Positions 58,601-64,000 of a stretch of 64,000 nucleotides of DNA are shown piece by piece (within the stretch, counting starts at the first letter, position 1; each line of letters opens with the position of its first letter). The notes below the pieces were generated by a model. That model saw only the letters and a program-made list of their open reading frames with translations. It had not been told where the DNA came from and ran no database searches. Source of the DNA: Theristus sp. LFF4_11 (lineage: Eukaryota > Nematoda > Chromadorea > Monhysterida > Xyalidae); NCBI GenBank assembly GCA_030248135.1, contig JASANC010002108.1, forward strand, positions 1 through 64,000, written 5' to 3'. The position numbers and the translations under genes were made by a program.

Positions 58601-61600
58601 ATAGAAATAGACTATATTTTGAATTCTGCAATCTACACTGCAACCAACCACCCATATGGAACTGCAACGAAACTTGCCCCGATATGCCGTAAAACCCCGA
58701 CCTGTCTGTGACTCAACTAAGCGCGCGAATCTCAAATGCACCAACCCAACCCACAAAAACAGCTTAACAAAAGATTTCAAAATATAAATCATCCTTTCTC
58801 TGATCAAAAATCAATAACAAGCATAAACGCTCACCGCGGCGCCGGACGCCTGATACGCCTGTCCGTCAACGTGCACAAAGTACTGCACATTGGCATTCTG
58901 GCCAATCAACGGGAAGCCGAGTTGATTCAGCTCAATAATGTGCGCGAAATGCGACAGTTGCACGAACGGTGAGTGCGATGGAAACGCACCGCGCTTAATG
59001 TCGTATAGAAAGCGAGACGAGCCAATGTAGTCGAAGGACTCCTGGAATCGTGGTCACCTTGAGTGAGTGCTGGCTTCAATTCAATGTTGATCTTGATCGT
59101 TTATGTCATTATCAACACGCATATGATAAGTGACGTTTGAATCTGGCGGGCGAATTCTTTCAAACCGACCAATACAGACTGTATTCGACAAAAGTTGTGA
59201 AAATCAAAAATCAAATCAATTGTTGTGTGTAAAAAAGTGAAATCACAACGCCAGAAAAATCGTTGAGCTGTCCATCAGATTCGACCAAACAGCTCGATAC
59301 ACGCCATCCAATCACCACACCATCACAAACGGTTGCAGTGCAGCAACCAAAAACAACAACAAGTAAAAAACTAACACCGCTGAAAAACACGATCATCAAG
59401 CGGCGTTTAGTGCGATGAGCTTTTTGCACCAGTAAATCATCGTACTTGTGCAGCGTCTTCAGAAGGGCGACCAAAGTCAGCAGACCCGTGAGCGCGCTTT
59501 CGGAGCCCGGCGAACGATTGGCGAACATTGAAAAGCTATCCATCTGAATATGTGAAGAAAAAATACTTGGGAATTTAGTATTTGTGTCATTTGTTTATGG
59601 GATTTGCATGTTGTTTCTGTGCAGACGATTTATGCTGGCATTAACGCTTCACACAGAAATATAGTCCAATGGCTGACCCTTGTGATAAACATCAAAATCG
59701 AGTTTTCTTCCAGCGATTCTGTCGAGTCAAACGGAGGAATTGGCAGCACAATCGTTTTATCGCCGATCGGGTCACAGTGCGCTGGAATTGTTGCTTGAGT
59801 TTGCGATTCCGCTTGAAACCGAAATTCATTATTGCTCAAATTTACCAAAAATTCAAGCAAAACGGGTCATTTCAGGACAGAAATTGACCTATTTCATGCC
59901 TTCGAAGACAAAGTTTTTCAAATAGATAGCTGGCTAAAAAATTTTCAGATAGATAATAGTTAGGCCCAAAAACTCTTCAGAGATAAATTCAATTTTTTTG
60001 CCATCCTCCAGATCCAGAACAGCTATGCTTGCGTCCCTGAAATGCGAACTTGGCAATTTGAAAACGTCCACATCAAGCAAACAACTGAATAATCCTATTC
60101 TCTCCATGTTTGCAGAAACGCAACGAGCTGCAGAACCAAAAAACGGCAATATTCACGCATCCGACATTTCATCCCCATAACATCCGACAGCGGCCCTACA
60201 CTGCGTGATGGTGGAGAGGCCCGAGAACAGATTGTTTCTTCTGATGCACGTTTCGCTGTCCTTGCCAGCCGCCATGAACTGACGCAGTTGCGCCGCGCAG
60301 AACGGCGCCGACGACGACGACGACCGCTTCGCTTTGTTGTAACGCTCAAAACACTGAAAGTCACATGAGGGATGTTGATCGCATTTTCACGTTTCACACT
60401 GAATCACACTAGGAATTCGGAATTCAGACTCGCAGATTGGCTGCACCAATAAAACAACAAACAAATCAACCGGCAAAACGAGAGTTAAATGAAAATCACT
60501 CACACAAACGTGCTTGGCAAATACACCAAATTGGTTTTGGTTCTGCGACTCAATGCGTTTCAAGATGCACAAACGAAATAAATTGCTTGAGGACCGGTGA
60601 ACCGGTCGTACTTCGGGGACTCGGATCACTTCATCAATTTTTAATCTTCAAGCACGAAGCTGCATTCATGCACGCAATGAGTCGCAGAACTATAAAAAGA
60701 GACAATACTTTGTCTAGTGTTCAAGAAAACTTGAATACAAACCCCGGACTCACAGTTTCTTTGATCATTTGAATGTCCGTCTCATTACTGATCAACGCAA
60801 CCGCTTTCGGCCAGTCTTGAAAACGTGAGCCCCACCCTTGTCGGTTCCATTTGCCCGACGGAGCGCAGTGGTCGTCGCGTGTTTTGTATAAACCTGCGTG
60901 GTATCAGTAAAAGGCAGTTGACCAAAAATACAGTCTATCACCAACCAGCACCAACCAATCAGCTGATTGCATATCATATAGAAATTGACTGCATTGATAA
61001 AATTCGAATCGGATTCGAATGAGGTCGATTGACTGCGAAACTGCATTACGTATGCTGTGAGTGCTGTGTGCGAAACTTCACATCATGAATTGCTGATGAA
61101 ACCGCAAAATCGAAAGATTCAAAGAATCTAACTTGAGACAGGATTGGGGCAGGAAAAATCTTCGGAAACACCCAAAGAAGCAGTGGACTGCGCTTTCATG
61201 TCATACAACACCATGACGCCCACAATGTGCTCGCTGCGACGGAGCCGGCTCATGATATTCCTGAAAAGAACGGTTTCAAGGCAGTTCATACTGACGTCAC
61301 GAGACCTCCTGACGTGATGTGACGTGCCAAGCTCACGTCAGATTGAACGGGCCTGTACTTGCGAAACTTGCATCAAAACTAGATCAGCTAAACGATAGAA
61401 AGTCTGCAAAATCGACTGCAATTACAGTCGAACTTTAAATTATGGGGAATTAGCTGATTGGTTGGGGTTACGGTATGTATGTTTTCTGTGCAACCCAAAC
61501 TCCACACCCACAGCAATTTCTGCACAGAAAAAGCATGCATACCGTAATCCTATTCCTAACCAATCAGCTGATTCCCCATAATTTAGTGTTCGACTGTATG

Positions 61601-62329
61601 TATGCCCCCCTTGCCTTACTCATTTGCGAGCAAGCTCCAGTCGATCACGGCAACATACGGCGCTAGCCCATACTGATCGTCTGCTAAATTTCGAACGTCG
61701 TTTTCAGTCTGCGCCACGTACACTTTACCAACATCGCCGCTTTGTGAGGCTGAAGCAAAATGTGGAGCATGCGTTGTTGGGTTGTTATTGTCGGAACTTT
61801 CAAGACAAAACGTGTCGCTTGCAAATCACAATGAGACTCAAATCAAATTAAAAAAGAATTCGACCAGAAGAAAGAAGCCTGACTGAATTTTTAACAAAGC
61901 TAAAACTGAAAAAAACAAACAAAAACAACTGACTTTGGCAACCGAACTGATGAGTTCCATTGAGAATGCGAAAACACATGCTCTCCGCATCTAGCGGCAC
62001 ATTGATCAGATTGGACACGCGTATTGCGCTCACACAGCCAATCATCTCAAGTGAGAGAACAGCTGAAACTTGACAAAAGACTATTCGATTGTCCTGTCCT
62101 CCGGGTCGTCTTCAATCTGGCGAATAAAAAAAACAAGGACCTACCCTAACTACCGTGGCGTTCTCATCAACGGCAACTGCGATCAACCTCAACAGCAACC
62201 GTAACAATATAAACAAACAAGACAAGAAGACGAAAACTCACCACAAATCGCCAGCAATGTTTGCAACTTTCGAGCTGTCAAATTGCACCAACAAATGGAA
62301 CGTTGAACTCGGTGTGACGACGAGTTCAT
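55656..62329 (-). CDS. Nicastrin, gamma-secretase subunit
   Basis: Fifteen minus-strand exons (62329-62242, 62062-61934, 61749-61620, 61260-61133, 60893-60754, 60353-60200, 59811-59678, 59543-59376, 59041-58835, 58475-58291, 57704-57539, 57357-57234, 57062-56914, 56367-56241, 55870-55656) agree in phase at all 14 junctions and give 747 residues (human about 709). Nicastrin is the large glycosylated ectodomain subunit of gamma-secretase, which cleaves Notch and other type I membrane proteins. Landmarks: signal peptide (LQTLLAICAVLSLEMIGCV), RILNGTHQFGCQ, SGDVGKVYVAQTENDV, NRSPGSESALTG, ESFDYIGSSR (the DYIGS motif), ILPPSSLQTFLKDQRNIS, NVTAEKQC, TWTESQWS, and the single C-terminal helix YLEWVMLAAGVLVFVLGYLL with a short tail. 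Several N-x-S/T sites are visible. Nothing essential appears missing. Introns carry MITEs and a puzzling conserved open frame (57774-58112). Confidence 0.93.
57774..58112 (+). other. Unexplained GC-rich block with plus-strand open frame in a nicastrin intron
   Basis: Lies in the 586-bp intron between nicastrin exons 10 and 11 and is present again at about 63364-63700. It is markedly more GC-rich than neighbouring introns. From ATG 57774 there are 46 codons (MADLLLFSGWLVNSHQLITL...) to TGA 57912-57914, and the same frame continues open for 65 more codons to TGA 58110-58112. A second frame (from 57800) is also open for 95 codons. No homology was recognised; it could be a nested small gene, an old insertion, or chance. 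Confidence 0.3.
61423..61598. mobile_element. MITE with near-perfect inverted repeats
   Basis: A 176-bp element starts TACAGTCGAACTTTAAATTA and ends TAATTTAGTGTTCGACTGTA. The halves pair over about 80 bp each, including GATTGGTT/AACCAATC and ACGGTATG/CATACCGT. It lies in the nicastrin intron between 61261 and 61619. This is the best-preserved copy of the family seen in this window. Confidence 0.75.
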
Positions 62330-62399
62330 TTTTCTGCGGTTGTTGCTGTTGCTGTTTTTTTTTGTTTGGCCTAGAGTTCGAAAAAAAGTGAAAATACCG

Positions 62400-62875
62400 A
62401 TTTTTTAAATTAATTTAAAAAAATTCCAAAATGCGGGGGGGGGGGGCGGAGGATTGGGCGGTAGAGAGGGTGGTTGAACAAAAATCAAAAAAAATTTTTT
62501 AATGTGATTCAAATAACAAAAATGCCGATTTTTTTTTAATTCGAAAATTTTCCTCTAACATAGTTGTTCCAGACAGGGGTCGAGCCCGATTTTTGGCGAA
62601 TCCGAGGGGGGGGGGTCCGCCCAAATTTGGGGGGGGGTCGTCCCGGGTGGGGGGGGTCGACTTGGTTGGGGGGGGGCTCCCGAGCGAGACCGAAAATTCT
62701 AGGGGGGGGGGGTCCGAGCGAGACCGAAAATTCTAGGGGGGGGGGGTCGGACCAAATTTTTTTCTTGACGATGACATTGTCTGGGCAAAAAAATGGCTAG
62801 TAGGGGTCGATTTGGTTGGGGGGGGGTCCCGAGCGAGACCGAAAATTCTAGGGGGGGGGTCGGACCAAAAGTTGT
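62400..62875. repeat. G-rich imperfect tandem repeat
   Basis: At least three copies of a unit with runs of 8-10 G followed by TCCCGAGCGAGACCGAAAA and TTCTAGG (about 62680, 62715, 62835), plus GTCGA(C/T)TTGGTTGGGGG copies (about 62655, 62805). Such G-runs can form quadruplexes and are also prone to sequencing error. No coding content. Confidence 0.65.
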
Positions 62876-63131
62876 TGAATAAAAGTGCTAGAAACCACAG
62901 CATCCAGTCAAGGCCTCTCTCTAGTCACACATTTTGCTTTGATTTTCGTTCGGGTCGGGACATCTGAAACAAAGCTAAACGAACGAGACACGCTGCACGG
63001 GTGAGACTTGATATTGAAGTACAGTATTGAAAACATTGACGTACAAAGTGGCAAATGTATAACAAAGTGGTACATATACAAAAAAACATACAATATATAT
63101 TGAGATACAAACAAATTCAGCAAAAAGTCAC

Positions 63132-64000
63132 CGTTGTCCTGAGCACGACTCGTTTCTCGGCCAAGCGCTCCCCGTTCGTTATCCACAAACGCTGCTTTGA
63201 ACAAGCCGTTAGCAACCGCTGTGATACCATCGATCGTCTGTTTTATGTCTGAATCGCTGTACTGAGCCACCGTGTCCACGTTTCTGTTGTAGTAGCTGAC
63301 AAAACAAAAAATGAAGCTGAAGAAAGTTTCATCATTTACTTGCAGCTTAGAGACGGTACGGTCATGGCCGACTTGTTGTTGTTTTCCGGATGGCTAGTGA
63401 ACTCACATCAGCTCATAACATTGCGCCGAGAGCTGCAAGGCAGTCATGTGGCTGCTTTTCCTGCGAACCCCGCGACAAATGGTACGCGTTTAGCGCCGCT
63501 GTGAGGGAGCACCTGCCAGGATACCAAGGAGCTCAGCATCCAACGGACGCACGCACCATCACTCCCCACTTTTCGTGGTGCCGCGGTCTTCATGTACCGC
63601 AGGCAAAACCGCAAAACAGCCTCCAACAGTGGCGGACTCGCGGTCTCAAAAGCGACCGCCAACAAAGTTCCATCATGATTTCAGGGAACTGACTAACATT
63701 TGAATGTGGCGCGCTGATTACCAAATTTGTGAATTTGATTGAACATTTTCAACACGTTCCCCTTTCCTCTAGCGCTTCAGAAAAAATCATAGAAGAGAAG
63801 ATGCGGTTATTGAGAACCGTAAATTGGGGGTTAAACCAAAATCGCAGACACAAAAAATAGAAAAATTCAGCAACCAACCGTGTGCGATATTCATCTTTAT
63901 ACACGCAGTGAGCAGCGCATGCGAGATGTTTCGTTGATCCTTCAGGAATGTTTGCAGCGACGACGGCGGCAGAATAGCACCGCTCGAGGCAGGGTCGGCC
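63132..64000 (-). pseudogene. Broken partial copy of nicastrin exons 10-11
   Basis: About 880 bp (63120-64000) repeat 57525-58410 in direct orientation with very high identity, covering exon 11, its upstream intron and the first-seen part of exon 10. Exon 11' (63295-63132) carries a 2-bp deletion (GTTATCCACAAACG against GTTATCCACTGAAACG) and a changed YYNRNVDT for YYNSFADT. Exon 10' (downstream end 63879) carries a 2-bp insertion (TATACACGCAG against TATACGCAG). Together they put exon 11' in a frame with an early stop. Left of 63120 the similarity stops, so exons 12-15 were not copied here. It runs off the window, so its full extent is unknown. An assembly or haplotype artefact is possible. 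Confidence 0.7.

Noticed and set aside
63132..64000. Second intact nicastrin gene
   Set aside because: Both visible copied exons carry 2-bp indels that break the frame, and downstream exons are not adjacent.

Overview
This is nuclear DNA of an animal, most likely a nematode. Coding is split into short exons by GT-AG introns, many ending in TTTCAG-type acceptors. The gene set fits: a secreted protein with a hedgehog-type Hint domain, a divergent ionotropic-receptor-like channel, a receptor-tyrosine-kinase-type kinase, three-finger proteins and a nicastrin. No bacterial-style operons, rRNA genes or CRISPR arrays were seen. A Polycomb/CBX protein with both the chromodomain and the C-terminal Pc box argues against a close Caenorhabditis relative, because C. 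elegans lacks a clear orthologue. An early-branching (enoplean-type) nematode is a reasonable inference, not a demonstration.

Layout. 0-8.5 kb: last exons of a membrane protein (+), an S1 serine protease (+), a groundhog/warthog-like secreted protein with a Hint domain (+), and a Polycomb/CBX gene (-) converging on it. 8.5-18.1 kb is gene-poor and repeat-rich. It holds a 4.49-kb, nearly perfect palindromic element (11592-16080) with Polinton/Maverick-like ends, a 6-bp target duplication and a central C2H2 gene, followed by CCTAA-type satellite DNA and a TAGA microsatellite. 18.1-21.9 kb: a tyrosine kinase (+) with no visible ectodomain. 22.4-25.2 kb: an ionotropic-receptor-like gene (+). 25.7-29 kb: a three-finger protein with a Ser/Thr-rich stalk (-) and a decayed tandem copy. 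30.6-44.7 kb: three genes for secreted, proline/glutamine/alanine-rich, probably disordered proteins; the first (+) ends in a lipocalin-like domain, the other two are on the minus strand. 46.9-50.3 kb: a C2H2 plus Nab2/ZC3H14-type CCCH zinc-finger protein (-). 51.1-54.8 kb: an F-box protein (-). 55.7-62.3 kb: nicastrin (-), 15 exons. 63.1-64 kb: a broken partial copy of nicastrin exons 10-11 running off the window edge.

Most exon models were built by hand and checked for open frame and matching intron phase across every junction; reconstructed lengths are given per gene. Homology calls rest on remembered family motifs, not on searches. The genes do not form one pathway. The most coherent theme is extracellular: a protease, a Hint protein, an anchored mucin-like three-finger protein, and a 14-kb cluster of low-complexity secreted proteins, one carrying a lipocalin-like module.
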